Assembly (NCBI GenBank): GCA_965212135.1
Contig: OZ243044.1
Coordinates: 992,001 to 1,056,000 of the forward strand
Reading direction: 5' to 3'
DNA: 64,000 nucleotides
Source of the DNA: Bin75 sp965212135
Lineage (GTDB): Bacteria; Nitrospirota; Nitrospiria; Nitrospirales; UBA8639
The position numbers and the translations under genes were made by a program. Within the stretch, counting starts at the first letter, position 1, and the number at the start of each line of letters is the position of its first letter. The notes below the pieces were generated by a model. It saw only the letters and a list, made by a program, of their open reading frames with translations, had not been told where the DNA came from and did not search any database. Shown piece by piece: positions 24,904-32,601 of this stretch.

Positions 24904-25257
24904 TTAAGCGGAAAAGGACTCGCCGCACCCACAGGTCTTGGTCGCGTTGGGATTCCGAAACTGGAACCCCCCGCTGACCAGATCTTTTTGATAGTCAAGC
25001 TGCATGCCTTCAAGGTAAATGGCGCTCTTGGCGTCAACAATGACTTTCACGCCATCCTGCTCGCACACCGCGTCAAACTCGCCGATCTTCTCATCAAAAT
25101 TGATCGTGTAACTCAACCCGGAACACCCGCCCCCTTTGACTCCCAGGCGAAGCCCCCCGTCTGCCAGATCCTGAACGGCCATCAGCCGCCTCACTTCGGC
25201 GACAGCCGTCTCTGTCAACGTGACGAGCGGGGAAGCGGTGGTTTGTGTCGTGTTCAT
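24904..25257 (-). CDS. iscA: IscA, A-type Fe-S carrier of the isc operon
   Basis: This 117-residue A-type carrier has the three conserved cysteines, one in GGGCSGLSYT and two in the terminal KTCGCGESF. The ATG at 25257 is preceded by AAGGAG at seven bases; a GTG immediately before it is less likely. The gene sits between iscU and hscB, so it is assigned as IscA. It differs from the solitary ErpA-type protein at 17035-17358 by an extra N-terminal Thr-rich segment. Confidence 0.93.
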   Translation of the reverse strand: MNTTQTTASPLVTLTETAVAEVRRLMAVQDLADGGLRLGVKGGGCSGLSYTINFDEKIGEFDAVCEQDGVKVIVDAKSAIYLEGMQLDYQKDLVSGGFQFRNPNATKTCGCGESFSA

Positions 25258-25299
25258 CACTTGTCTCCTTGCTGCTCTGCCTTGCCGGTCTTCCGCCCG

Positions 25300-25722
25300 T
25301 CAGGAGCCGGCCGATGCGGTTGTCGGCTCGGTCAGGGCTTCGGCGGGTTCCGCTTTCTTTTTGTAATCATTCAACGCGGCTTTAATCGCGTCTTCCGCCA
25401 ACACGGAACAGTGGATCTTGACCGGGGGCAGGTTTAACTCCTGCACAATATCGGTGTTTTTAATTTCCCCGGCTTCACCGACCGTTTTGCCTTTCAACCA
25501 CTCCGTCGCCAAACTGGAACTGGCAATGGCCGATCCACATCCAAAGGTTTTAAATTTCGCGTCAACGATGGTGTCATTTTCAACTTTAATCTGCAGCTTC
25601 ATCACGTCGCCGCATTCAGGAGCCCCGACGATGCCGGTCCCCACGCCCTCTTCCTCTTTCTTGAACGACCCCATGTTGCGCGGATTGTTATAGTGCTCAA
25701 TCACTTTTTCACTGTACGCCAT
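25300..25722 (-). CDS. iscU: IscU, Fe-S cluster scaffold
   Basis: The 140-residue scaffold on which IscS and HscA/HscB build and release [2Fe-2S] clusters. The three ligand cysteines are in APECGDVM, FGCGSAIASS and KIHCSVLAEDAI. The chaperone-recognition motif LPPVK is present just before the third cysteine, matching the HscA/HscB genes downstream. MAYSEKVIEHY at 25722 is chosen because AAAGGAGGG lies just upstream. The C-terminus carries a roughly 15-residue Ala/Glu/Thr-rich tail (AEPAEALTEPTTAS) not seen in E. coli IscU. Confidence 0.95.
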   Translation of the reverse strand: MAYSEKVIEHYNNPRNMGSFKKEEEGVGTGIVGAPECGDVMKLQIKVENDTIVDAKFKTFGCGSAIASSSLATEWLKGKTVGEAGEIKNTDIVQELNLPPVKIHCSVLAEDAIKAALNDYKKKAEPAEALTEPTTASAGS

Positions 25723-25792
25723 AAGACCCCCTCCTTTTTGCAACAATGTCCTGGCACGTTGTCCCGTATGATGAATCCGGTCTTTCTCCGTT

Positions 25793-27007
25793 TTAGTGAG
25801 CCGCCCATTGAACCGTCTTCAGGTCCACCCCTTCCTTGGCCATTTCATATAAAGGCGACATGGCACGAAGATGATTGACCGCCTTCATCATCCGATCAAT
25901 GGTATATTCCACTTCCTCCGGCGTCGTAAACCGGCCCAGGCCGAATCGAATAGACGAGTGCGCCAAATCCGATCCCACGCCCAGCGCCCGAAGCACGTAA
26001 GACGGCTCAAGGGTTGCCGACGTGCAGGCCGACCCCGACGACAACGCGATTTCCTTGACGCCCATCAACAAGGCTTCCCCTTCCACGTACGCAAAACTGA
26101 TGTTCAGATTCCCTGGAAGCCGTTCCGACGGGTGTCCGTTGAGATAGACTTCTTCCAGCGCGCCCATGATACCATCCTGAAGACGGTCGCGAAGGCCCTG
26201 GATGCGAACGGACTCCGTCGCCATTTCCTGCGCGCACAACTCAATGGCTTTCCCAAAACCAATCACCAAAGGCACCGGGAGCGTCCCCGACCGCATACCC
26301 CGTTCATGCCCGCCGCCGTCAATCATCGGCACCAGGCGGACCCGGGGAGCTTTCCGCCGCACGTACAGCGCACCGACGCCCTTGGGGCCATAGAGCTTAT
26401 GGGCGGTAAAGGACATCAGATCAACGCCCAGGGCCTGCACGTCCACCGGGATTTTCCCCACGCCCTGCGTCGCGTCGCAGTGCAAGAGGACACCCTTTTC
26501 TTTGGCAATCCTGCCAATGTCGCCGATCGGATGAATGGTCCCGATCTCATTACTGGCCAGCATGATGGAAATCAAAATCGTCTTGTCGGTTATCGCGTTG
26601 CGCACGTCGTCGGGATTCACCATCCCGGTTTTATCAACGGGCAAATACGTCACCTGAACGCCTTTTTTCTCCAACGACTTCGCCGGATCGATCACCGCGC
26701 GGTGTTCGGTGGAACAGGTGATGATGTGATCACCTTTTTCCTTATACATTTCGACCACGCCTTTCAGCGCCAGATTGTCGGACTCGGTGGCTCCGCTCGT
26801 GAACACAATTTCCTTGGCATCGGCGTTGATCAGCGCGGCAATGCTCTTGCGCGCCCGGTCCACGGCCTCTTCGGCTTCCCAGCCAAAGGCATGATTCCGA
26901 CTCGCCGCGTTGCCAAACTTTTCGGTAAAATACGGGAGCATCGCATCCACCACGCGCGGGTCGCAGGGCGTGGTTGAATGGTTGTCCATATAAATAGGTA
27001 ACTTCAT
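25793..27007 (-). CDS. iscS: IscS cysteine desulfurase
   Basis: The 404-residue PLP enzyme takes sulfur from L-cysteine for Fe-S clusters and tRNA thiolation. The PLP lysine is in SFTAHKLYGPKG, the phosphate-binding histidine in CSTEHRAV, and the mobile-loop catalytic cysteine in SSGSACTSATL. Length and the short loop identify the group I (IscS/NifS) type. The ATG at 27007 overlaps the iscR stop as ATGA and has AAGGAG upstream, so iscR and iscS are translationally coupled. Confidence 0.96.
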   Translation of the reverse strand: MKLPIYMDNHSTTPCDPRVVDAMLPYFTEKFGNAASRNHAFGWEAEEAVDRARKSIAALINADAKEIVFTSGATESDNLALKGVVEMYKEKGDHIITCSTEHRAVIDPAKSLEKKGVQVTYLPVDKTGMVNPDDVRNAITDKTILISIMLASNEIGTIHPIGDIGRIAKEKGVLLHCDATQGVGKIPVDVQALGVDLMSFTAHKLYGPKGVGALYVRRKAPRVRLVPMIDGGGHERGMRSGTLPVPLVIGFGKAIELCAQEMATESVRIQGLRDRLQDGIMGALEEVYLNGHPSERLPGNLNISFAYVEGEALLMGVKEIALSSGSACTSATLEPSYVLRALGVGSDLAHSSIRFGLGRFTTPEEVEYTIDRMMKAVNHLRAMSPLYEMAKEGVDLKTVQWAAH

Positions 27008-27483
27008 GAGGGCACTCCTTCCGGCTTGACAGACTCAATAATCGCCAGCGGCGACGCGGCAACCAGCAGATCCTCAATGGACATGCCGTTGAGCAACTGA
27101 AACACACTGTCCTGAATTTTCAAGAGCGGGGTGCGAATATGGCAACGAGAGATTTGCTCGCACGTCGCCTGATATTTTTCGTGCGAACAATCCGTTAAGC
27201 CCAAAGGCCCTTCAATGGCTTCGAGCACTTGCGCAATGGTAATGTCTTTGGGGTCCCGGCCCAACACGTACCCCCCCTTGGGTCCATTATGGTGACTTTC
27301 GACCAATTGATGCCTGGCCAGCGTTTGAAGCACTTTCGCCAGTAATTCCAAAGGGATATGATGTTCTTCGGCAATTTCCTTGGTATTCACCACGCGGGGG
27401 ACGGCATCAATCCCGCTTTGCACCGTGGCCATATACTGAAGAGCCAGTAACGCATAATCAGCTTTCTTTGAAAACTTCAGCAT
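27004..27483 (-). CDS. iscR: IscR, Rrf2-family Fe-S regulator of the isc operon
   Basis: This 159-residue winged-helix regulator begins MLKFSKKADYALLALQYMA. The recognition region reads NTKEIAEEHHIPLELLAKVLQ, and GPKGGYVLGR forms the wing. Three cysteines (DCSHEKYQATC and SRCHIR) with the following histidine are placed as in IscR, where they bind a regulatory [2Fe-2S] cluster. The ATG at 27483 is preferred over an upstream extension lacking homology. As first gene of the operon it probably autoregulates the divergent promoter region, which contains three palindromes. Confidence 0.93.
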   Translation of the reverse strand: MLKFSKKADYALLALQYMATVQSGIDAVPRVVNTKEIAEEHHIPLELLAKVLQTLARHQLVESHHNGPKGGYVLGRDPKDITIAQVLEAIEGPLGLTDCSHEKYQATCEQISRCHIRTPLLKIQDSVFQLLNGMSIEDLLVAASPLAIIESVKPEGVPS

Positions 27484-27541
27484 GGCTTCTCGCAAACAAT
27501 CATGGAGTCTTTGAGTCTCCGATTCAAAGTATCGGGTAAAC

Positions 27542-27569
27542 CCTATCATTGACTTTTGAGTCTAGTCAA
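27542..27569 (-). promoter_or_regulatory. Candidate iscR promoter with overlapping palindromic operator
   Basis: A palindrome TTGACT-N9-AGTCAA occupies 27549-27569. On the minus strand its outer arm doubles as a -35 box TTGACT (27569-27564), with a weak -10 GATAGG (27547-27542) after 16 bases. An operator covering the -35 region would suit autoregulation by IscR. Its spacing differs from the E. coli IscR type 1 site, so binding by IscR is only inferred. Confidence 0.45.
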
Positions 27570-27572
27570 GAG

Positions 27573-27595
27573 TATTTTAGTCGGAGATTAAAATA
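27573..27595. promoter_or_regulatory. Candidate operator palindrome TATTTTA-N9-TAAAATA
   Basis: Perfect seven-base arms TATTTTA (27573-27579) and TAAAATA (27589-27595) are separated by nine bases, the same spacer as the neighbouring palindrome. The AT-rich site lies just upstream of the proposed iscR -35 box. Confidence 0.45.
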
Positions 27596-27621
27596 GTCCA
27601 TGATAGAACCACTACTGGCTG

Positions 27622-27638
27622 AATGACAGTATGTCATT
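27622..27638. promoter_or_regulatory. Candidate operator palindrome AATGACA-N3-TGTCATT upstream of fdx
   Basis: A perfect 17-base palindrome lies about 70 bases before the ferredoxin start. It differs in sequence and spacing from the two sites nearer iscR. It may control fdx separately. Confidence 0.4.
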
Positions 27639-27709
27639 GAAAATACAACGTTATTTGTTCATTTTTGCTTGCAGCGTACAGGCTGTGAGTGTTGAAGGAG
27701 CGACATACA

Positions 27710-28123
27710 ATGGGCGGCAACAATCCATATATTGAAGAAATCATCCCCCAAAAGGCCACCAAACCCTTTACCATGACGTTTTTGACCCCTGACGGTACGC
27801 ACACCGTGGACGTCGAACCTGACAAAATCCCGTATGGACCAACCGGCCAGCCCGGGAGCGTGCTGGATATTGCGATGGGGTCGGGACTTGACCTTGAACA
27901 TGCGTGCGGCGGAGTGTGCGCCTGTTCAACCTGTCACGTCATTGTGAAAGAGGGGCTGGATTCCTGCAATGAAGCGACGGACGATGAACTGGACCAGTTG
28001 GATGAAGCCCCCGCGATTACGCTGCAATCGCGCCTGGCCTGCCAATGCATCCCGGACGGATCGGCCAACCTCCTGGTGGAAATCCCCGCGTGGAATAAAA
28101 ACCTGGTGAAGGAAGGGCACTAG
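27710..28123 (+). CDS. fdx: [2Fe-2S] ferredoxin, Isc/adrenodoxin type
   Basis: The 137-residue ferredoxin supplies electrons for cluster assembly. Cluster ligands are in EHACGGVCACSTCHV (Cys-x5-Cys-x2-Cys) and the distant LACQC. The MRLxDNxxxx-type surface helix is replaced by an acidic segment, EATDDELDQLDEAP, typical for adrenodoxin-like partners. MGGNNPYIEEI at 27710 has AAGGAG nine bases upstream; earlier in-frame starts lack one. The N-terminal extension of about 20 residues is longer than in E. coli Fdx. It is transcribed divergently from the isc operon instead of inside it. Confidence 0.93.
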   Translation: MGGNNPYIEEIIPQKATKPFTMTFLTPDGTHTVDVEPDKIPYGPTGQPGSVLDIAMGSGLDLEHACGGVCACSTCHVIVKEGLDSCNEATDDELDQLDEAPAITLQSRLACQCIPDGSANLLVEIPAWNKNLVKEGH

Positions 28124-28166
28124 AGAAAGAGGCAGGCCGCGGAGAACCGGCTTATTCGGTGGCCTG

Positions 28167-28328
28167 TCATTCATCATGCCGCATAGAGCGGTACGCATGA
28201 CGCAGGAAAACCAAGCCCATAACCGGCAGGAAATATTCGTTGCTGGCGTAGTTGGAGTTGGCACGCAGGGTATCCGCCGCGTTCCACAAGCGTTTCTCAA
28301 TGGCCTCGATGTGTTCGAGCTGGGGCAT
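28167..28328 (-). pseudogene. hsdM: Remnant of a type I restriction-modification methylase (HsdM N-terminus)
   Basis: A 53-residue frame reads MPQLEHIEAIEKRLWNAADT, then LRANSNYASNEYFLPVMGL and VFLRHAYR before stopping. This is the opening of the HsdM N-terminal helical domain (LWxAADxLRxNS...EYxxPVxGLxFLRxAY). Complete HsdM proteins are roughly 500 residues or more, and the catalytic NPPY part is gone. An AGAAGG ribosome-binding site still precedes the ATG. No hsdR or hsdS is present. The fragment lies about 250 bases from tRNA-Asn, a common integration point, so it is probably the scar of a lost island. The rest of the 28124-28573 gap contains only the hairpin at 28501-28536. Confidence 0.8.
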
Positions 28329-28500
28329 GCCTTATGCCTTCTCTCCCAAAAAATATGTGCACACGTTCATATATTGTCGGCAAGCGGGGGCATGGCTCCG
28401 GTTCTTTTCCGGCACACCCACGGCGGAAATGCTTTTGCAATGGAGAACCGGTAACCGATGCGGAAACCGATGCCGCCGAGCGACGACAGGGCTGAAAGCG

Positions 28501-28536
28501 GCAAGACCCCGTGGGGGATGACCCACGGGGTCTTGC
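28501..28536 (-). terminator. Perfect 15-bp hairpin downstream of tRNA-Asn
   Basis: GCAAGACCCCGTGGG (28501-28515) pairs without mismatch with CCCACGGGGTCTTGC (28522-28536) around a six-base loop. It lies about 40 bases beyond the 3' end of the tRNA and probably ends its transcript. A T-run is absent. Confidence 0.65.
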
Positions 28537-28573
28537 GTGAACGACCCACCGCCTGATGGGGCGTTGCGAATGT

Positions 28574-28649
28574 TGGCTCCCCGGGCAGGACTCGAACCTG
28601 CGACCAATCGGTTAACAGCCGACCGCTCTACCAACTGAGCTACCGAGGA
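28574..28649 (-). tRNA. tRNA-Asn (GTT anticodon)
   Basis: The minus strand folds into a complete cloverleaf. The acceptor stem TCCTCGG pairs with CCGGGGA (one G-T pair), and the anticodon loop contains CTGTTAA with anticodon GTT. The T arm carries GGTTCGAGTCC, and CCA is encoded at the 3' end. Confidence 0.97.
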
Positions 28650-28785
28650 ACACACAAGGTGAACGTGAGCGTGACAACGATGCGGGTCCGGCCGATAGAT
28701 TCGCATGATATACTTCGCAACCGCTTTGGTTCAAGACCGGCAGGTTGCCGGAGCGGCCGCTCGGCGTCCACGATCTTCTGAACGC

Positions 28786-29049
28786 TTAAAACTGAAAATC
28801 GTCGGCATCCTCTTCGCCTTCTTCGGCCTCCGCGGCCCCGCCCTCGGAGAGCGCGACGTAGTGGCGCGCCCAGGACAAATAGATGTTGGCGCTGTCGTTC
28901 ATGGCGTCGGCCCCCATGGCCAGTTTTTTGACGACGTCGGGGTCTCCGCCCAACAGCTCCATTTCCTGGGCGCGCCCCTTCATGGCGTCATGGAATTGAG
29001 TCATGGATTGGGTAATCGCCTGCATGAGTTGCCGGAGGTTCTCGCTCAT
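28786..29049 (-). CDS. Small acidic protein at the end of the oxoacid:ferredoxin oxidoreductase operon
   Basis: This 87-residue protein begins MSENLRQLMQAITQSMTQFH and ends in an acidic tail (EGEEDADDFQF). It is predicted mostly helical, with no cysteines, membrane segments or signal peptide. It follows the ferredoxin-type subunit gene on the same strand and is the last gene of the operon, with AGGG-rich ribosome-binding sequence upstream. It may be an accessory subunit or assembly factor for the oxidoreductase, but no family is recognised. Confidence 0.7.
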   Translation of the reverse strand: MSENLRQLMQAITQSMTQFHDAMKGRAQEMELLGGDPDVVKKLAMGADAMNDSANIYLSWARHYVALSEGGAAEAEEGEEDADDFQF

Positions 29050-29174
29050 TTCCCTGCCCTTCTTTCAAATAAAACGGGGTGACGCATGGCTCGGCACCAT
29101 AAAGTAAAGCCCCGCGACCATCAACCGGATGATGCCGCAGGGCTTTTCATATCGCAATGGACGATGGGTGAACA

Positions 29175-29453
29175 CTACCCCTGATAGGCTTGTCCCAATC
29201 CCGCGGATTCTCCCGCTTTGTCCATCAGGGAGCCGGTCGCGCTCACCGCGACCATTTGTATGGCGTCATGCTTTGCGGCATCGCACACCACTTTGCACAA
29301 CTCGCATCCCTTGCACCGGTCAATCACGACTTCCGCCACCATTGTCTCACTGTTCAGATCCAGGCAGTTCGCCTCGGGGCAGTACATGATACACAGGCGG
29401 CACCCTTTTTTGGCGACGCATTTTTCATCGGTCACTTGCGCGACGTTATACAT
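29175..29453 (-). CDS. porD: Oxoacid:ferredoxin oxidoreductase delta subunit (2x[4Fe-4S] ferredoxin type)
   Basis: The 92-residue subunit carries electrons from the catalytic core to ferredoxin. Two cluster motifs are visible: CVAKKGCRLCIMYCPE (longer first spacing, Cys-x5-Cys-x2-Cys-x3-Cys) and CKGCELCKVVC. The C-terminal 25 residues are extra relative to plain ferredoxins. It lies 23 bases after the gamma subunit gene. Confidence 0.88.
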   Translation of the reverse strand: MYNVAQVTDEKCVAKKGCRLCIMYCPEANCLDLNSETMVAEVVIDRCKGCELCKVVCDAAKHDAIQMVAVSATGSLMDKAGESAGLGQAYQG

Positions 29454-29476
29454 ATGGACAACCTTTTCTCAAATGG

Positions 29477-30172
29477 TCAGGCCGCGGCAACGGCCAATTC
29501 AACGTTGTTCTTTTCCGCCCATTCCGAGGCAATGTCATACGCACGGACAACGGTTTCCATATTTTTCTGCAGCAGCATTTCTTTTTTGGCAAATTTTTTC
29601 TTGATCGCTTCGTCAAGCGTCGCGGTTCCGCCCGAGGCGACGAATTTTTTACCAAATCGCTCCTGCAACGCTCCTTCAAGCCCTTTCAAAGACACGCATT
29701 TGGTAATACCGGCAACCGACCCAATCATGGTCATGTTCGTTGACAGCTCGGTGCCCGCCACTTCCAGGGCCAGTTGGGTCCCGGCCATATAGAAGACCGC
29801 CACGTTTAAATCCTTCAACCGCTTCACGTCCGCATCGGACAACAGAGGTTCGTCGGAATTAATAATCACGACGCCCTCTTCTTTAATGCCGGAGTAAAAC
29901 GGCATGGTATAACTCTTGCCCAGGGTAATGACTTGGGGATGAAAGACTTCGATCACGTCGGGGAACACCAGCTCTCCCCGGTCGTAAATCCTGCTGACGC
30001 CAATGCGGCAATAACTTTCCGCCGGAGCCATTCGCTTTTCAGCGCCGAAAAACGGGTTTGAGATCGCAAACTTCCCGTCGCGCGAGGCCGCCATCGCCAT
30101 CACGTGGGCCGCCGTGACCGCCCCTTGCCCCCCAAGGCCCGACATTCGGATATTGAGTCTTCGCTTGATCAT
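29477..30172 (-). CDS. porG: Oxoacid:ferredoxin oxidoreductase gamma subunit
   Basis: The 231-residue gamma subunit shapes the enzyme's coenzyme-A half of the active site. It begins with the family signature MSGLGGQGAVTAAHVMA after a short lead, and contains FGAEKRMAPAESYCRIG. The ATG at 30172 has a good AAGGAGG upstream. It lies between the beta and delta genes with a 30-base gap to beta. Confidence 0.92.
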   Translation of the reverse strand: MIKRRLNIRMSGLGGQGAVTAAHVMAMAASRDGKFAISNPFFGAEKRMAPAESYCRIGVSRIYDRGELVFPDVIEVFHPQVITLGKSYTMPFYSGIKEEGVVIINSDEPLLSDADVKRLKDLNVAVFYMAGTQLALEVAGTELSTNMTMIGSVAGITKCVSLKGLEGALQERFGKKFVASGGTATLDEAIKKKFAKKEMLLQKNMETVVRAYDIASEWAEKNNVELAVAAA

Positions 30173-30202
30173 ACGATTCCTCCTTGACCAACCGCCGGTT
30201 GG

Positions 30203-31108
30203 TTAGGCCTGCGCCGCCAGTTGTCTTTTGGCCTCGGCTTTTCTCTCTTTTTCCTTCGCCGCCAATTCGGTCAACAGCTCTTTGGCCGGCTCACTGACGT
30301 ATTCTTTGTACGCGAATCGTTCAGTGGGTTTTTCGGAGTCCCGCATTTCCTGCAACCCTTCCATGCTGTTCTTGCCAATTTCCAGAATGCAGGGAGTATA
30401 GAGCTGGAGGTAGGTCGGGCCGATTTCGCGAGCCACGTGGATGGCGTTTTTAATCACTCTTTCGACAAGGTTGGGTTTGCTGACCGTGCAATTCACCACG
30501 TAGTGGCATCCGGATTCTCGCGCGATTTCAGGCAACCGAACCTTTTCAAACGTCTTGCCGACGGGAGCCATCTTGGCCACAAACCCTTTTTGCATCAATC
30601 CGCTTTCCTGCCCGCCGGTGTTGGCGTACAGCTCGTTATCAAAACAGATGGTCGTGAATTTTTCCTGGCGAAACCAGGCTTGCAGGGTCATATCGAGTCC
30701 AATATCCACCGTCGCCCCGTCCCCCGCCAGCACGACCACGTCTTTAACCTGTCCGGGGAATCGCACGGTCAACGCCCGCTTGAGTCCGGAGGCAATGGCA
30801 TTCTGATTGCCAAACAGGGAATGAATATTGTGTAGGCCCACGTGCGGAAAAACCAAACTGGTACAACCCGTTGACCCCACCATCACGGTATCTTCCGGAG
30901 CGGGTAGAGACGCCAGAATATAGCGAAACGCCATGGACTCCGGACAGCCGGCGCACAACGAATGTTCTTCAATCAGTTCCTTGGACGTGCCGATATCTTT
31001 CCATCCGCGAGTCTCGTTCCCATACGTGGCACGTTCAACGAGGTCCTGATATTCCGACGGCATAATGTCAAACATTTCCGGCGCAATCTTGATTCGTTCT
31101 TTACTCAT
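30203..31108 (-). CDS. porB: Oxoacid:ferredoxin oxidoreductase beta subunit (TPP-binding)
   Basis: The 301-residue subunit binds thiamine pyrophosphate. The motif starts GDGATVDIGLDMTLQ and ends FDNELYANTGGQES, with the family spacing. A cysteine-bearing segment, HSLCAGCPES, and a GSTGCTS segment supply possible [4Fe-4S] ligands. It oxidatively decarboxylates a 2-oxoacid to acyl-CoA, or the reverse during CO2 fixation by the reductive TCA cycle. Pyruvate and 2-oxoglutarate cannot be distinguished here. The alpha gene ends 31 bases upstream. Confidence 0.92.
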   Translation of the reverse strand: MSKERIKIAPEMFDIMPSEYQDLVERATYGNETRGWKDIGTSKELIEEHSLCAGCPESMAFRYILASLPAPEDTVMVGSTGCTSLVFPHVGLHNIHSLFGNQNAIASGLKRALTVRFPGQVKDVVVLAGDGATVDIGLDMTLQAWFRQEKFTTICFDNELYANTGGQESGLMQKGFVAKMAPVGKTFEKVRLPEIARESGCHYVVNCTVSKPNLVERVIKNAIHVAREIGPTYLQLYTPCILEIGKNSMEGLQEMRDSEKPTERFAYKEYVSEPAKELLTELAAKEKERKAEAKRQLAAQA

Positions 31109-31139
31109 ATCGGCCTCCTACATGGATTCAGACGTTTTC

Positions 31140-32348
31140 TCAGCTTCCACGCCCGGCCAGGCTTTCGGCTTGAATGCCCAGGCGCTTTTTAATATCGGCG
31201 GCAATAATCTCCGGCGGCATGGTCATGCCCCCGCAAACGCGAGGACCGGCCAACACGCGGTCCGCATTCGGAATGGTGGCCCGAATTTCCTTGGCCATCC
31301 AACCCGTGACGTTAAACTCCGGCACAATGATGTGCTTGGCCTTCCTGGTGGCCTCCCGAATTTCTTCCGCCGGCCACGGCCGCAAGCTCTTGATTTTGAC
31401 GATGCCGATGTCAATCCCGTCCTCTTCCAAGAGGCACTTGGCTTCACGACCCTGGGACACCGCGGTGCCGGACGAGACGATTAAAATTTCCGCATCGGGA
31501 TTTTCCACCTCAATAAGGCCGTCCAGCCACCGAATCGTGTGTTTTCGGGAACGTTCGACGGCGGCCCAGACTTCCTGTTGCCAGCTCGCGTGAGTGGCAT
31601 AGCTGATATAGTTGCTCTTCATGACAAACGGGTCGCGCATCATGCGGACCGGCGGACATTCCATGTCCATACACGGCACCGGAGACCGATACGGATCATA
31701 AGGCGGCAGGCACATATCGGCGGGCGTCAGGTTCACCATGTCTTTGGTATGGGTCACGAAAAACCCGTCACAACAAAGCGCCAACGGCAAATGCACGTCC
31801 GGCTCTTCCGACACCATATACCCTTTCAAAATCCAGTCATAAAAATCCTGAGCCGTCTCGGCGTGCCAGACCAGCATGCCCGTGTTGAGCAGGTACGAGA
31901 TTTCCAAGGTGTCCGGCTGAATGGACAGCGGCGAGTTAATGCCCCGGCAGGTCACAATCATCTGAATGGGCAGACGGGCCCCCGCCCACATCGGGAAATT
32001 TTCCATGGCCCGCATGGTGCCAGGGCCGGCCGTCGTCGTAAACACCCGCGCCCCGCCGAAGGCCGCGCCGGCACATTGGGACATCACCGCAAACTCGCTC
32101 TCACCCCGGAAGTAGTCTCCGATAAACCCTTCGGCAAACAATTCTCCAATCAACGCCGCCGCTTCACTTTGCGGGGTGATCGGATACGCAATCATGACAT
32201 CGCAGTTGGCGCGCCGAACGGCTTCCTTGATGACCTCGCTTCCCGTGAAAAAACTGGGAGTGCGCTCGGCTTCGTGTAACAGCTTCCAGGCATCGGTAAA
32301 CGTCTGACCGGCTCTATTTTTTGTCCCGATTAACGATTGAGTTTCCAT
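31140..32348 (-). CDS. porA: Oxoacid:ferredoxin oxidoreductase alpha subunit
   Basis: The 402-residue alpha subunit contains the pyrimidine-binding domain of the enzyme. Segments typical of PorA include AYPITPQSE, TTAGPG with MRAMENFPMWAGARLP, and a C-terminal domain-II region with VSSGTAVSQGREA. A strong AGGAGGAGG precedes the ATG at 32348. The subunit is separate from gamma, so this is a heteromeric enzyme and not the large single-chain form. Confidence 0.92.
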   Translation of the reverse strand: METQSLIGTKNRAGQTFTDAWKLLHEAERTPSFFTGSEVIKEAVRRANCDVMIAYPITPQSEAAALIGELFAEGFIGDYFRGESEFAVMSQCAGAAFGGARVFTTTAGPGTMRAMENFPMWAGARLPIQMIVTCRGINSPLSIQPDTLEISYLLNTGMLVWHAETAQDFYDWILKGYMVSEEPDVHLPLALCCDGFFVTHTKDMVNLTPADMCLPPYDPYRSPVPCMDMECPPVRMMRDPFVMKSNYISYATHASWQQEVWAAVERSRKHTIRWLDGLIEVENPDAEILIVSSGTAVSQGREAKCLLEEDGIDIGIVKIKSLRPWPAEEIREATRKAKHIIVPEFNVTGWMAKEIRATIPNADRVLAGPRVCGGMTMPPEIIAADIKKRLGIQAESLAGRGS

Positions 32349-32367
32349 GATTCCTCCTCCTTCTTGC

Positions 32368-32550
32368 TTAGGACCAGATGGCTTGTTGTGGCAGGATGGT
32401 CACGCCGCCCGCCAACTTGTGTTCCCGTTGTTTGAAGGTCCCCATGTCTTCTGTTGTCCCGCTCTCATCCGTCCCGCCGCCCACGGCCTTGCCGAGAGCG
32501 ACTCTTTTGACCAACCCGTTTTCTGTCTTGATATTGTAACGGCTTGCCAA
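32368..32550 (-). CDS. Small protein between epsilon-like and alpha subunit genes
   Basis: A frame of about 60 residues begins at a TTG (32550; ASRYNIKTENGLVKRVALGK) and ends QQAIWS, 19 bases before the alpha start. The operon's other gaps are only 20-35 bases, so a gene in this 253-base space is expected. Codon use is balanced like the neighbours. The start is uncertain because no ribosome-binding site stands before the TTG. A competing frame at 32400-32594 has an AGGA before its ATG but looks less protein-like. It may be a small subunit of the oxidoreductase; no family is recognised. Confidence 0.5.
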   Translation of the reverse strand: MASRYNIKTENGLVKRVALGKAVGGGTDESGTTEDMGTFKQREHKLAGGVTILPQQAIWS

Positions 32551-32601
32551 TCGGAAAGAAACGGAAAAATGCCTGAATCGGACTGCCTGGCCATGCGTGT
32601 C

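Noticed and set aside
32400..32594. Alternative 64-codon frame between the CdhB-like and alpha genes.
   Set aside because: It has an acceptable ATG context, but its Trp/Ser/Arg-rich translation looks like a shadow, and it ends 50 bases short of the alpha gene. The frame at 32368-32550 fits the operon spacing better.
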